Assembly: GCA_028280505.1 (NCBI GenBank)
Contig: JANQLO010000069.1
Location: 1-64,000 of the forward strand
From: Chromatiales bacterium
Lineage (GTDB): Bacteria > Pseudomonadota > Gammaproteobacteria > Chromatiales > Chromatiaceae
Direction: 5' to 3'
Length of the DNA stretch: 64,000 bases
Part shown: positions 36,892-46,005 of the stretch, one piece after another
Layout of the letters: each line of letters opens with the position of its first letter
Numbering within the stretch: the first letter of the stretch is position 1
Made by a program: the position numbers and the translations under genes
The notes under the pieces: generated by a model
Seen by the model: the letters and a program-made list of their open reading frames with translations, nothing else
The model's database searches: none
Told to the model about the DNA's origin: nothing

Positions 36892-37001
36892 GCAGTGATC
36901 CGATCTCGTGCAAAATGCGAGTCAAGCCTACTGAGCGCATCGCACAGTGTCCATGCCGAATGGCACTTGGCAGCGCGCTTTTGCTGATAAACTCACATGC
37001 C

Positions 37002-37835
37002 ATGATTTATCCCGAGTTCGATCCTGTTGCCGTATCGATCGGACCGCTGCCGATACGCTGGTACGGACTAACCTATCTCGCCGGCTTCGCGCTTGCCTGG
37101 TGGTTGGGGCGCGTGCGAGCGAGGCGACCGGATGCGGCGGTCACGCCGCAGCAAATGGACGATTTGTTGTTCTACGCCGCTTTGGGGGTCATCCTCGGCG
37201 GACGTATTGGCTACACGCTCTTTTACGGGTTTGAGGGCTGGTTGGCCGACCCCTTGCGACTTTTGCGCGTATGGGAAGGCGGTATGTCGTTTCATGGCGG
37301 CTTTATCGGCGTGCTGGTTGCGGTGTGGTGGTATGGCCGGCGCAACGGCAAGGGTTTCTTCTCACTCACGGATTTCGTTGCGCCGTTGGTGCCATTGGGT
37401 TTGTTGGCCGGGCGCATCGGCAACTTCATCAATGGCGAGCTGTGGGGCGCACCCGGCGGCGTTTCTTGGGCGATGCAGGTCGCCTGCGAGGGTCGCGCGG
37501 TACTCTGTTTCGACAAGCTGGGTCTGCCACCGGGCACCGTGCTGACGCCACCACTGCACCCGACACAGCTTTATCAGGCCCTACTCGAAGGTCTGTTGCT
37601 GTTCGTGTTGTTGTGGCTGTTCAGTGCCCGGCCTCGTCCGGTCATGGCGGTGTCGGGCCTGTTTTTGCTCGGCTACGGGGTGTTCCGGTTCGCGGTAGAG
37701 TTTCTGCGCATGCCCGATGCCCACCTCGGCTATCTGGCGTTCGGATGGGTTACCATGGGCCAGCTTCTGTCGGCACCGATGATCCTTTTCGGCTTGCTGC
37801 TGCTGGGCCTTGCTTATCGTTCGAGTCGGACATGA
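37002..37835 (+). CDS. lgt: Prolipoprotein diacylglyceryl transferase
   Basis: The 277-residue inner-membrane enzyme transfers diacylglycerol from phosphatidylglycerol to the lipobox Cys of prolipoproteins. Signatures are [36 protein letters not shown] and the HPTQLYQA motif. About seven membrane helices are present. ATG 37002 ([16 protein letters not shown]) is the conventional start, and upstream in-frame sequence is not family-like. It overlaps thyA by four bases (ATGA). Confidence 0.96.
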   Translation: MIYPEFDPVAVSIGPLPIRWYGLTYLAGFALAWWLGRVRARRPDAAVTPQQMDDLLFYAALGVILGGRIGYTLFYGFEGWLADPLRLLRVWEGGMSFHGGFIGVLVAVWWYGRRNGKGFFSLTDFVAPLVPLGLLAGRIGNFINGELWGAPGGVSWAMQVACEGRAVLCFDKLGLPPGTVLTPPLHPTQLYQALLEGLLLFVLLWLFSARPRPVMAVSGLFLLGYGVFRFAVEFLRMPDAHLGYLAFGWVTMGQLLSAPMILFGLLLLGLAYRSSRT

Positions 37836-38665
37836 AACAGTATTTGGATCTTCTCTATCGCGTGCGCCAGTTCGGCGACTTCAAGGGTGACCGTACCGGT
37901 ACCGGTACCTGGTCGCTGTTCGGCCATCAGATGCGCTTCGATCTCCGCCAGGGCTTTCCGCTGGTCACCACCAAAAAGATTCACATGAAGTCGGTGATCC
38001 ACGAGCTCTTGTGGTTTTTGAAGGGCGATACCAATACCCGTTATCTGAAGGAAAACGGGGTAAGCATCTGGGACGAATGGGCCGACGAAGGGGGGAATTT
38101 GGGCCCGGTCTATGGTCATCAATGGCGTTCCTGGCCGGCACCGGACGGGCGCTCGATCGATCAGATTGCTCAGGTGATAGAGCAGATCAAGACCAATCCC
38201 GATTCGCGACGTCTGATCGTTTCCGCCTGGAACCCGGCCGATTTGCCTGACGAAAAGGTATCACCGCAAGACAATGTCGCGGCCGGCCGAATGGCGCTGG
38301 CGCCCTGCCACGCCTTTTTTCAGTTCTATGTGTGCGATGGTCGGCTGTCGTGCCAGCTCTACCAACGCAGTGCCGATATTTTCCTGGGTGTGCCGTTCAA
38401 CATCGCCAGTTATGCCCTGTTGACCATGATGATCGCCCAGGTTTGCGACCTCGAGGTCGGTGAGTTCGTCCATACGTTGGGCGATGCACATCTGTATACC
38501 AATCATCTGGAACAGGCTGACGAGCAACTGACGCGCTCGCCGTTTGACTTGCCGCGTATGGTGCTGAATCCGCAGGTCAAAGACTTGTTCGCCTTCCGTT
38601 TCGAAGATTTCACGCTACAGGATTATCAGCACCATCCTCACATCAAGGCCCCTATTGCGGTCTGA
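37832..38665 (+). CDS. thyA: Thymidylate synthase
   Basis: The 277-residue enzyme methylates dUMP to dTMP with methylene-THF. It has [19 protein letters not shown], the substrate segment [17 protein letters not shown], the catalytic Cys in [12 protein letters not shown] and [18 protein letters not shown]. The start at 37832 is on the lgt stop, as in E. coli lgt-thyA. A much longer in-frame open stretch upstream lies inside lgt and is a shadow. DHFR (folA), the partner enzyme, is encoded 0.4 kb downstream. Confidence 0.97.
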   Translation: MKQYLDLLYRVRQFGDFKGDRTGTGTWSLFGHQMRFDLRQGFPLVTTKKIHMKSVIHELLWFLKGDTNTRYLKENGVSIWDEWADEGGNLGPVYGHQWRSWPAPDGRSIDQIAQVIEQIKTNPDSRRLIVSAWNPADLPDEKVSPQDNVAAGRMALAPCHAFFQFYVCDGRLSCQLYQRSADIFLGVPFNIASYALLTMMIAQVCDLEVGEFVHTLGDAHLYTNHLEQADEQLTRSPFDLPRMVLNPQVKDLFAFRFEDFTLQDYQHHPHIKAPIAV

Positions 38666-38792
38666 CGGCACCGGCGTTTCGCGAACATGCGCCCAGCACC
38701 GGAGAAGTCGTCCGGTACTCGCCCGGAAAGCGTCGATTTCAGCCAGATCGTGCTAATTCGTGACCGTGGTCAACTTATTGATTTTTCGCACA

Positions 38793-38821
38793 TTGAATCC
38801 AAGGTCGAATCAACATATAAG
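38793..38821 (+). promoter_or_regulatory. Sigma-70-type promoter upstream of the small acidic gene
   Basis: TTGAAT (38793-38798) and TATAAG (38816-38821) are separated by exactly 17 bases, close to the sigma-70 consensus. Transcription would start near 38828, giving a leader of about 28 bases before the ATG at 38856. The leader contains a TCTAGTCTAGA-type palindrome. Confidence 0.7.
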
Positions 38822-38855
38822 TAAATGGTGATTTTCTAGTCTAGAGGTGCGGGTC

Positions 38856-38993
38856 ATGAGTGGTGAGTTAGTCGTGGATGGCCGTGAATTGCTGGAAATG
38901 GCCGAAGAGGCGCCTGATCAGGTTGAGACCATCATCGAAATGATGATTGAGGCCGGCGAGGATTTGCTGCCGGAAGAAGAAGAGGACGCCTGA
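38856..38993 (+). CDS. Small acidic peptide (45 residues, hypothetical)
   Basis: A 45-codon frame starts at ATG 38856, with GAGGTG seven bases upstream, and ends with TGA at 38991-38993. The peptide is strongly acidic, with ELLEMAEEAP followed by ETIIEMMIEAG and a C-terminal LPEEEEDA, predicted as two short helices. It lies between thyA and folA on the same strand behind its own promoter-like sequence. I recognise no family; coding status rests on the RBS, promoter and codon-compatible composition. Confidence 0.6.
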   Translation: MSGELVVDGRELLEMAEEAPDQVETIIEMMIEAGEDLLPEEEEDA

Positions 38994-39000
38994 TTGCTTT

Positions 39001-39045
39001 CGGGCCCGTAACGTGCGGGCCCGGTATCGCTGCCGGGCTGATACC
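39001..39045 (+). promoter_or_regulatory. Paired hairpins in the folA leader
   Basis: Two inverted repeats abut. Positions 39001-39008 pair with 39016-39023 (CGGGCCCG arms), and 39023-39028 pair with 39040-39045 (GGTATC with GATACC). They end nine bases before the folA ATG. Neither has a T run. They could end the acidic-peptide transcript or control folA translation. Confidence 0.5.
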
Positions 39046-39053
39046 ATCGTGGC

Positions 39054-39551
39054 ATGGAATCTTTGCCCAATTTATCGTTGATTGCCGCCCTTTCCGAAAA
39101 TCGCGTAATCGGCTGCGACAATAAACTGCCTTGGCATTTGCCCGCGGATCTCGCCCATTTCAAACGCCTGACCATGGGCAAGCCGATTGTTATGGGGCGG
39201 CGCACCTGGGAATCGTTGCCTGGCCTCTTGCCACATCGTACACATGTGATCGTCACCCGCGACCCGAGTTACCGAGCCGATGGCGGATTTGTGGTGCACT
39301 CGATCGAGGAGGCGTTGGCCTTTGCCGGTGATGCCGAAGAGATCATGGTGGTCGGTGGCGCTGAGTTGTATCGCCAATGTCTGCCGTTGGCGTCGCGGAT
39401 GTATTTGACCCTGGTGCATACCGTTATCGAGGGTGATGCTGTTTTTCCGACGTACTCTTCGGAGGCGTGGTGCGAACGCGCGCGCGAATCGCACGCGGCC
39501 GATGAACGTAACCCTTTGGATTATTCTTTCGTTACCTTGGCGCGTTGTTAA
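39054..39551 (+). CDS. folA: Dihydrofolate reductase
   Basis: The 165-residue enzyme regenerates THF after thymidylate synthesis. It shows LSLIAALSENRVIGCDNKLPWHLPADLAHFKRLTMGKPIVMGRRTWESL with the catalytic acidic position, and IMVVGGAELYRQCLPLASRMYLTLV. It is linked to thyA, as often in gammaproteobacteria. The 3' end converges with the RND transporter gene 13 bases away. Confidence 0.96.
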   Translation: MESLPNLSLIAALSENRVIGCDNKLPWHLPADLAHFKRLTMGKPIVMGRRTWESLPGLLPHRTHVIVTRDPSYRADGGFVVHSIEEALAFAGDAEEIMVVGGAELYRQCLPLASRMYLTLVHTVIEGDAVFPTYSSEAWCERARESHAADERNPLDYSFVTLARC

Positions 39552-39563
39552 CGCGGACGTGCT

Positions 39564-42539
39564 TCAGTCGCTTTGAGCCGCGCGCAAAGCATGATTTTCA
39601 GCCTTCAATTTCTTGTATGCCTGGGCAAGTGCCCGAACCTGCTCGGGGTCATTGGCCGGCGCCGTTGGGTCGCCACTCAACGCTTCCGCAATCGCCTTTT
39701 CGGCAGCCGCCACCCAGGCGCCGATTTCGTGCTGGGGTAGTCCGTACTCCCGTGCCGCAGCTTCGGAATCGCGTTTGCCGGTCAATATTTCCCTCACCAG
39801 TGCCGTTTTGCGTTCGGCGGTCCAATATGCCGGATCGATGGTTTCGGCCTCGGCCTCTTCCTGTTTATCGTTCGCCTTGGATTTACCGCGTAGCCGACGG
39901 AGGAACTTGGCGACAGGACTTTTGCGTCCATGGATGACGATCAATAGGGCCGGGAGAAGCAACAGGTCAAACAACAGTGCGGTGACCAGACCGATTGCGG
40001 TCAGGAAACCGAAGTTACGCGTCGGCACGAAATCCGAGAGCACCAGGATGAGGAATTGTGCGCTCAGGATAAAGGTCGTGGTGACCACCGCACGTCCGGC
40101 GCTGCGATAGGTGCGTGCCAGCGCCAGTACCGGCGAGAGGCCTTGCGCAATACGCCGATGGAAGCCGTGGTAGACGTGAATGGTGTCGTCGACCGCAATA
40201 CCGATGGCGACGCTCGCGATCATCGCGGTTGCCATGTCGAGCCAGATACCGAAAGTGCCCATGATGATAAAGATGAGCAGTATCGGTGACAGGTTCGGCA
40301 GCATGCACAATATGGCTGCGCCGACCGAACGCAACAGGAACAGCAGGAAGACGAAGATCAGTATCAGCGCGCCCCATAGGCTGTAGACTTGGCCGGAGAC
40401 CAGCAGGTCTTCCATGTCGGCGAACAGCCGGCCGTTGCCGGCGATCTCCCAATAGACCTTGTCCCCGACTTCGGTCGACAAGTAATTGCGAATACGATCG
40501 AGCAAGGCCGAGATCTCATTTGCGCTGTGCACGTTGAGATTCAGCATGACCTGCGAATGCTGGAAGTCGCGATCGACAAAATCGTAGATGTCTTCCCCGT
40601 CGTAGATCAACAGATACTGGCTGATGAGCAGTTCGTTGTCGGGCAGTGCGCGGAATTCGGGTTTCTCGGCATTGAATGCCCAGTGCATTTCCTCAATAAA
40701 GTCGACCAGGCTGAAATGCCGGTCGACTTCCGTCTGTTCGTTCAGCCAGCGCTGAAAATCGCGAATCAGTGCCAGGGTCGCCGGATCCTTGAGCCCTTCA
40801 CGGCGTTCGCTGTTGAAGATCACCGCCAAAGGCATGGTGCCGACCAGCTTGTCGTCGATTCGTCGGGTGTCTTGACGCACCGTGTGCTGTTGGTCGAAGA
40901 ATTCCTGAAAGTTGGTCTCGACCACCACCTTGCCCAGTTGCGGCACACCGACGGCGAGGAGGATGCAGCTGAGGCCGATCACCAAAATCGGATAGCGCAG
41001 ACCCGTGCGGTACAGCAACGAGACCACCCGGTCGACGAGATGGGTGCTGCCTTTGACGTGCGCCCAGGGGCTTTTGTCCCAGCGGGCAACGATGTTCGGC
41101 AGCACATGAAATACCACCAGGTAGATGAAGAGGGTACCGACGGCCGAGATGAGGCCGAAGGCCTTGATCGGGACGATCGGGCTGGTCGACAGCGAGGCCA
41201 GGCCGGCGGCGGTGGTGAGCGCGGCGAACAAGGCCGGCCGGTTGACTTGATTGACGGCGTGTTTGACCCGTTCGGTGCCGGTGAGTCCGTACTTCGAAGT
41301 CAGGAAAAGGGCGTTGAACAGGTGTACCAGCGCGGCGACCGTCAGTGCCGACAACAATGGTGGGATGATGCTGGAGACCAGCGTGAACGGCTGGTTGAGC
41401 AGCACGTAGATCGCCATGGTCGAGTTCACCACGACACCGATCGCGGCACCCGCCAGCATTACCGCGAGCCAACGCCGGAACAACCACCAGATCATCGCCA
41501 GCCCGATCGTCACCGTGGCCGGGATGAAAATCATATTGTCGCGCAGCATCGAGCGCAGTTGGGCGACATCGACCGGGATCTGCCCGGCGATCGCTGTCAA
41601 GTAGCCATGGAGATTGGCCTGCTCGACGGCATTGAGAATCTGGCCCTCCAAGGCGAGTCTCTCGATGCTGTTGCCGGTCTCGTTGGGAATGACCACCATG
41701 GCGACCGCAGAGCCGTCCAGGCTTGCCAGGGCATCGCGGCTGAAACGGTCTTCGAGTACACGCTCGCGCCGTTGCAGCGGGCGAAATTCATCGAACTTGC
41801 GTATGTCGATCAGACGTTCGACGATGAATTCGTCCTGCGTGCCGGCGATATGGTCCTGGGTGGTCAGCGAAACGACATCGTCGATCGCGTCCTGGCTGAG
41901 CAGCGTTCTGCCGAGATCGTTGTACGCGTTGAGGTAACCGTCGGAGAACAGCGCGACGCCTTCGAACAGCAGCACGAACACCTGATCGTTGGGAAAGCGT
42001 TCGCGCAGCTCGCGGTCGAGCACCACGGCGGGCTCGTCGTCAGGAAAATAGACCGTCGGCGAATTGTCGATGTTGAGTTGAAGCAGCAGGCTCGACGGCA
42101 GCACCGTGAACATCAGTAGGAAGAACAGGCTGAGATAGTGCTTCCATGGCAGGGCCTTCATGCGGCCGGCGAGGCTGGTATCCTCGCGCGTCAGCAGATT
42201 GATCTGAACGCAGTCTTCACCGCCGTAGCGGGTGCGAAAAGAGGTGAGTTCCGCGGCCAGCGGGAGTTGATCGGCACGGCGCAAGGCCAGTTTTGCGCGC
42301 GGCTGGTGTTGATCGGTTCCCGCAGCCTTCTTCGCCGCGCCCAGGTGGTCGCGCAGTTTCTCGTGGTCTTGATCTTCGACCAGGTCGAGCAGCGGTATGG
42401 CGCTCAGTTCCTCCAGGTCTTGATAGCCCAGGCGCCGAAGAAAGGCCGGGTTGGCATAGACGAAGAAGCCTTCGTGTACGAACGCCGTCGGGTGCGGCGA
42501 GTTTTCGAAGCGAGCGGGCTTTGAGGAATCGTCTGTCAT
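39564..42539 (-). CDS. RND/MMPL-family exporter with N-terminal PAS-like domain and C-terminal helix-turn-helix tail
   Basis: The 991-residue protein has three parts. Residues 14-118 look like a PAS domain (FVHEGFFVYANPAFLRRLGYQDLEEL...LLDLVEDQDHEKLRDHL). Residues about 132-880 are a two-lobed MMPL/RND transporter with a first membrane helix (LSLFFLLMFTVLPSSLLL), a large periplasmic loop and helix sets with GIAVDDTIHVYHGFHR and SAQFLILVLSDFVP. Residues about 905-991 are a charged tail, WTAERKTALVREIL then REYGLPQHEIGAWVAAAEKAI, resembling transposase/DUF1153-type helix-turn-helix. RND exporters of this class move hydrophobic molecules with the proton gradient. The accessory domains are unusual, and their signal and target are unknown. 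It is last in an operon with an outer-membrane barrel and a LolA-like protein. Confidence 0.82.
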   Translation of the reverse strand: MTDDSSKPARFENSPHPTAFVHEGFFVYANPAFLRRLGYQDLEELSAIPLLDLVEDQDHEKLRDHLGAAKKAAGTDQHQPRAKLALRRADQLPLAAELTSFRTRYGGEDCVQINLLTREDTSLAGRMKALPWKHYLSLFFLLMFTVLPSSLLLQLNIDNSPTVYFPDDEPAVVLDRELRERFPNDQVFVLLFEGVALFSDGYLNAYNDLGRTLLSQDAIDDVVSLTTQDHIAGTQDEFIVERLIDIRKFDEFRPLQRRERVLEDRFSRDALASLDGSAVAMVVIPNETGNSIERLALEGQILNAVEQANLHGYLTAIAGQIPVDVAQLRSMLRDNMIFIPATVTIGLAMIWWLFRRWLAVMLAGAAIGVVVNSTMAIYVLLNQPFTLVSSIIPPLLSALTVAALVHLFNALFLTSKYGLTGTERVKHAVNQVNRPALFAALTTAAGLASLSTSPIVPIKAFGLISAVGTLFIYLVVFHVLPNIVARWDKSPWAHVKGSTHLVDRVVSLLYRTGLRYPILVIGLSCILLAVGVPQLGKVVVETNFQEFFDQQHTVRQDTRRIDDKLVGTMPLAVIFNSERREGLKDPATLALIRDFQRWLNEQTEVDRHFSLVDFIEEMHWAFNAEKPEFRALPDNELLISQYLLIYDGEDIYDFVDRDFQHSQVMLNLNVHSANEISALLDRIRNYLSTEVGDKVYWEIAGNGRLFADMEDLLVSGQVYSLWGALILIFVFLLFLLRSVGAAILCMLPNLSPILLIFIIMGTFGIWLDMATAMIASVAIGIAVDDTIHVYHGFHRRIAQGLSPVLALARTYRSAGRAVVTTTFILSAQFLILVLSDFVPTRNFGFLTAIGLVTALLFDLLLLPALLIVIHGRKSPVAKFLRRLRGKSKANDKQEEAEAETIDPAYWTAERKTALVREILTGKRDSEAAAREYGLPQHEIGAWVAAAEKAIAEALSGDPTAPANDPEQVRALAQAYKKLKAENHALRAAQSD

Positions 42540-42553
42540 GCGTCAATGGGCGC

Positions 42554-44035
42554 TCAGAACTTGGCGCGCCATCCGAGGTTCACCGAGGAGGCGTCTTCGT
42601 AGAAGCCGCCAAGCGATTGTTCGCTGCCGTCGAAGTAATGCACCGCAAGGTAGACTTCGTGCGGTTCCCAGCCGAGGAATGCGATCTCGGGGTTGAGGTA
42701 GGTGTCGTCTTCGTCCAAGCCGATGAAAAAGTCGAGCGAAGCACGCCAGCGTTCGCGGTCGAAAGGCAAATCGATTTCGCCATTGAGGCTGTAGATCTCG
42801 CGCCGATCGATGATGCTCGGTGAATCGATCAGATTGGTGCCGACCAGTTGGATGTTCACCCGTGCATCACCATCGCCCGGATGCATCTCGATGCCGCCGC
42901 CCCAGCCGATGCTGGGTGTCGTGGTAAAACTCAGGTCGGGACGGGTGACCGGGGTATCGCTGTTGTAGACCACCTCTGCCCGCCAGGTCAGGCCGGCCGC
43001 ATCGATTGCCGCGTCTGCCCCATAGGTCCAGGAACGTGGATATTCGGCCTGAAAACGACCGATGCCGTCGGCCCGGAAGTAGGGTATCGACTGGCGTGTC
43101 CGCGCCAGGGTCAAGCCGAAATCCGCTATCGAAGAGGTGCGGGTGTAGCGGGCGCCGAAACCGCCGTCACCGTCCGGTTCGTTCTCGGAGATCGATGCAG
43201 CGCGTACCGCCGCAGCCGGGATATCGGCGCGATCGATGCCGAGGATACGGCCGGTGCTGCGGTTGATCGGATACCAAATGCTGTTCTTGTCCGGGAGTTC
43301 CGCCGGGCGGAAGTCCGGCAGCCAGACCAGGTCGAGCTTGCCGGCCCCGAACAAGGCTTCGGCGCGCACCGCCGGGTTGGCGCGTCGCCGGTCTTCCAGG
43401 TCATCGAGAATCAGGCGTGTGAGATCGGCGGTGCTGACCCGGTCGGACAGCGGCAGTTCGTCGAGCCGCCCCCAGATGATGGTTTGTGCGCCCACGGTAA
43501 TTCTGATGTCGTCGCCGCGGTAACGTACGTAGCTGTCGCCATAGTCGCCTCGAACCGTGCTGAAGGCGTTGTCACCGTCCTCGTCGAAGCCGTCGACACG
43601 TCCGGCCAGCTTGAATTCCCACTGGGCGTGCGGCTGCCAGTTGACCGATGCGGCGAGGTGGCCGAAGACGGTGTTGTCGGCTTGGGCGTTGCTATCGGTC
43701 TGATAGCCGTATTCGGCTCTTGCCTCGTCGAGGCCGAATCGAATCTGCGGCTCGTCTGCGGCGAAGTCCGGTAGCGCATCGTCCGTGCCGGAGGGACCGA
43801 TCATGAGTTCGTCACCACCGCCCAGCGGCTCGTCGCTCGGTTCTTCGATCAGGATTTCGCCTGGCCCGCCGGTGTCGTCGGTTTCGATCACCAATTCATC
43901 TTCGATCACCAATTCATCTTCGATTACCAACTCGTCGCCATCGGTGGCGGCGAATGTCTGCGTTACCCACAAACTCAGGGTCAGCAAAGCGAGGATGGAC
44001 AGCTTGGTGGCGTGGGCGAGTGGTGCGTGAGACAT
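42554..44035 (-). CDS. Outer-membrane beta-barrel protein (DUF1302/porin-like)
   Basis: The 493-residue protein has a signal peptide (to about residue 29, TQTFA), an acidic linker with three copies of DELVIE, and then alternating amphipathic strands to a terminal Phe (SVNLGWRAKF), the C-terminal signature of BAM-assembled barrels. A central DYGDSYVRYRGDDIRITVGAQTIIWGRLDELPLSDRVS segment fits DUF1302-type proteins. These accompany RND/MMPL exporters and LolA-like carriers. The transported compound is unknown. It lies between those two genes in one operon. Confidence 0.75.
   Translation of the reverse strand: MSHAPLAHATKLSILALLTLSLWVTQTFAATDGDELVIEDELVIEDELVIETDDTGGPGEILIEEPSDEPLGGGDELMIGPSGTDDALPDFAADEPQIRFGLDEARAEYGYQTDSNAQADNTVFGHLAASVNWQPHAQWEFKLAGRVDGFDEDGDNAFSTVRGDYGDSYVRYRGDDIRITVGAQTIIWGRLDELPLSDRVSTADLTRLILDDLEDRRRANPAVRAEALFGAGKLDLVWLPDFRPAELPDKNSIWYPINRSTGRILGIDRADIPAAAVRAASISENEPDGDGGFGARYTRTSSIADFGLTLARTRQSIPYFRADGIGRFQAEYPRSWTYGADAAIDAAGLTWRAEVVYNSDTPVTRPDLSFTTTPSIGWGGGIEMHPGDGDARVNIQLVGTNLIDSPSIIDRREIYSLNGEIDLPFDRERWRASLDFFIGLDEDDTYLNPEIAFLGWEPHEVYLAVHYFDGSEQSLGGFYEDASSVNLGWRAKF
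43882..43942 (-). repeat. 18-bp in-frame tandem repeat encoding DELVIE
   Basis: Three copies of an 18-bp unit encode the repeat DELVIE near residues 33-51 of the barrel protein. The first two inner copies are nearly identical in DNA and the last differs at a few bases. Such units can change number by slippage, altering the length of the periplasmic linker. Confidence 0.85.
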
Positions 44036-44087
44036 GATCTGCAGTCCTTGTTTTTAGATGATCGCCGAATGGGTATCGATAGGTGGC

Positions 44088-44906
44088 CTAGGGTCTGAAC
44101 CTGGTTTCGGCGCTTTCGTCAGCGAGTGATTGGCTGGTGAACAGTCGGTCAGGAATGCCCTGATTATACTTGACCGACGTTTGTGTGATACGGGTCACAT
44201 GGCCGCTGCCCAAATCTTCCATGGTGCTGTCGAGTACGGTCCAGAATCCTTGGATACGTCTAAGCCTTTTTACTTCGAGGCGCTTGATGGGTTTTTTCGA
44301 GTGTTCCTGATAGAGATCGATACGTAGCGGGATCAGGGTGCCGGGATGTACCCAACTGACCCGCTTGGAATACACCGAGTTGTCGGGATCGACGGGTGTG
44401 CTGACCAGAATTTTGCAGACGAGCTTGCCGATTTTGCCTTCGCCTTGCAGTGTGTGGTGATCCATATCGACCTCACGGTCGCGCAGATCCTCGAAGAACA
44501 GATCGGAGCCGACGAAGCGCCCGCCCTTGCGGCCGGAGGATATGCGGCGTACGCGGTCGAGCGCCGGAAGATAAAGCCATTGGTCGTTCTCGTCGCCGGG
44601 GTAGTCTTTGGTCAGCAGGCCGACGCCGCGGATGTCCGACGGTCGGGCGAAACGGGTCAATAGCCAGCGTTCCGTGGCGCTGCGATCGAGACGTAGGGTG
44701 AACATTTCACGGGTGCGTGGTTCGTGTCCCTTTTCGGTCAGCGTCATGATCGCGCGCGATGCGAAATCGTCGCCGTTCGGTGCGTCGTAAACCGCTTGTG
44801 CGAGCTGGCGTCCGGCTTCGGCGGCGGATCGATCGTCGGCCGATGTCGCGACCGTGGGCACGATGCCCAGCAGCATGACCAGCGTGAGTGTCGGCAAGCA
44901 TCGCAT
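44088..44906 (-). CDS. Periplasmic LolA-like carrier protein (PF17131-type) of the RND operon
   Basis: The 272-residue protein starts at ATG 44906, which has GGAG six bases upstream. It has a signal peptide (LTLVMLLGIVPTVATSA) and a LolA-like fold typical of outer-membrane lipoprotein-sorting-protein-like partners of MMPL transporters: WLLTRFARPSDIRGVGLLT, DQWLYLPALDRVRRISSGRKGGRFVGSDLFFEDL, QGFWTVLDSTMEDLGSGHVTRI. It probably ferries a hydrophobic ligand between the inner-membrane RND protein and the barrel. The start at 44954 is less likely. Confidence 0.82.
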   Translation of the reverse strand: MRCLPTLTLVMLLGIVPTVATSADDRSAAEAGRQLAQAVYDAPNGDDFASRAIMTLTEKGHEPRTREMFTLRLDRSATERWLLTRFARPSDIRGVGLLTKDYPGDENDQWLYLPALDRVRRISSGRKGGRFVGSDLFFEDLRDREVDMDHHTLQGEGKIGKLVCKILVSTPVDPDNSVYSKRVSWVHPGTLIPLRIDLYQEHSKKPIKRLEVKRLRRIQGFWTVLDSTMEDLGSGHVTRITQTSVKYNQGIPDRLFTSQSLADESAETRFRP

Positions 44907-45102
44907 GTTCGGCTCCATTACCACCTTGAATACCCGGACTGTGCCCCAGCGCACAAGAATAGGCGCGAGCCTAGCACGATGCGCGAATCATCCCTGCCGA
45001 CTGCGCCACATTCGGATCGTGGGCGTCCCGATTCAGAACATCAGAATCATCGGCCCGGTACGATGTGACTTTAGTGCCTGAAGGTTTTGGGCGGTACGCA
45101 GC

Positions 45103-46005
45103 TTAAGGGGCGACGAATCCGGCTTGTGACGGGGTGAACCCGTGAACGCGTTTGAATGCCTTTTGAAAGGCCGAGGTCGAAAGGTAGCCGGCGGTGTGAG
45201 CCAGGCGGTCAAGATCCGTACTACCGGACTTGAGTTGACCCAGGGCGGTGTGCATCCGCCATAGGGTGAGGTAGTGCATTGCCGGAATACCGGTGACCTG
45301 GGTGAAGTGCCGAGAAAAAGTGGAGCGCGACATCCCCGCAACGTCGGCCAGGCGTTCCAATGACCAATTGAAGCCCGGATTTTCGTGAATCGCGGTGATC
45401 GCGTGCCTCAATGCCGGATCGCGTAAAGCACGGATGAATCCATGGCTGGGCTCGTCTGTGTCGTAGTGTGCCTTGATGACCTGGATCATGAGCACCTCGA
45501 CAAAACGGTCGAGGATGGGGGATTCGACCTGACGACCGTCTGCGAAAACCTGGTCGATAAAAAACCCGGCATGCTGCCGTGTACCGGCCTCGGCAAAGCG
45601 GGCGCGACGCACCAGCGTTGCCTCGGGTAGGCCGCTGATCAGCGGGTGTGTGCTGCCGTCGATGCGCTCGACCTCGACACCGAGAATCAATACCCGCGGC
45701 CTGAGTTCGTCTGTCGGTGCCGAGCCGTACTCGAACCGATTGCCCATTGGTTCGGGATGATGATGGTGCAACGTCAGCAGACTGAGTGGTCCGCCACGCG
45801 GGCGAACCAGTACGTCGCCGGATGACAGTCCGGTCGGCATGCTGTCGTCGCCCGTGCGGTACCAACACCGGCCTTCGAGCAGGCAATGCAGTTGGAAAAG
45901 TCCGGCCTCCGGCAGCTCACATGCCCAGTCGCCTCGCCGTTCCAAGCGGTAGACCAACCGGCCCCGCAAGCTGAATTGCCGCATGACGTCGTCGACGATG
46001 TCCAT
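45103..46005 (-). CDS. AraC-family transcriptional regulator with cupin sensor
   Basis: The 300-residue protein has an N-terminal cupin-type domain (LPEAGLFQLHCLLEGRCWYRTGDD, LSSGDVLVRPRGGPLSLL) and two C-terminal helix-turn-helix motifs (WSLERLADVAGMSRSTFSRHFTQVTGIPAMHYLTLWRM and LDRLAHTAGYLSTSAFQKAFKRVHGFTPSQ). It is divergent from the EF-hand protein gene, and it precedes the RND operon on the same strand, so either could be a target. The inducer is unknown. Confidence 0.93.
   Translation of the reverse strand: MDIVDDVMRQFSLRGRLVYRLERRGDWACELPEAGLFQLHCLLEGRCWYRTGDDSMPTGLSSGDVLVRPRGGPLSLLTLHHHHPEPMGNRFEYGSAPTDELRPRVLILGVEVERIDGSTHPLISGLPEATLVRRARFAEAGTRQHAGFFIDQVFADGRQVESPILDRFVEVLMIQVIKAHYDTDEPSHGFIRALRDPALRHAITAIHENPGFNWSLERLADVAGMSRSTFSRHFTQVTGIPAMHYLTLWRMHTALGQLKSGSTDLDRLAHTAGYLSTSAFQKAFKRVHGFTPSQAGFVAP

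Noticed and set aside
37271-37831. Extended N-terminus of thyA
   Set aside because: The extra frame overlaps lgt and is not family-like; thyA starts at 37832.
40389-42119. Plus-strand frame of 576 codons opposite the RND gene
   Set aside because: It is rich in Asp, Gln, His and Arg with no domain; it is a shadow of the RND gene.
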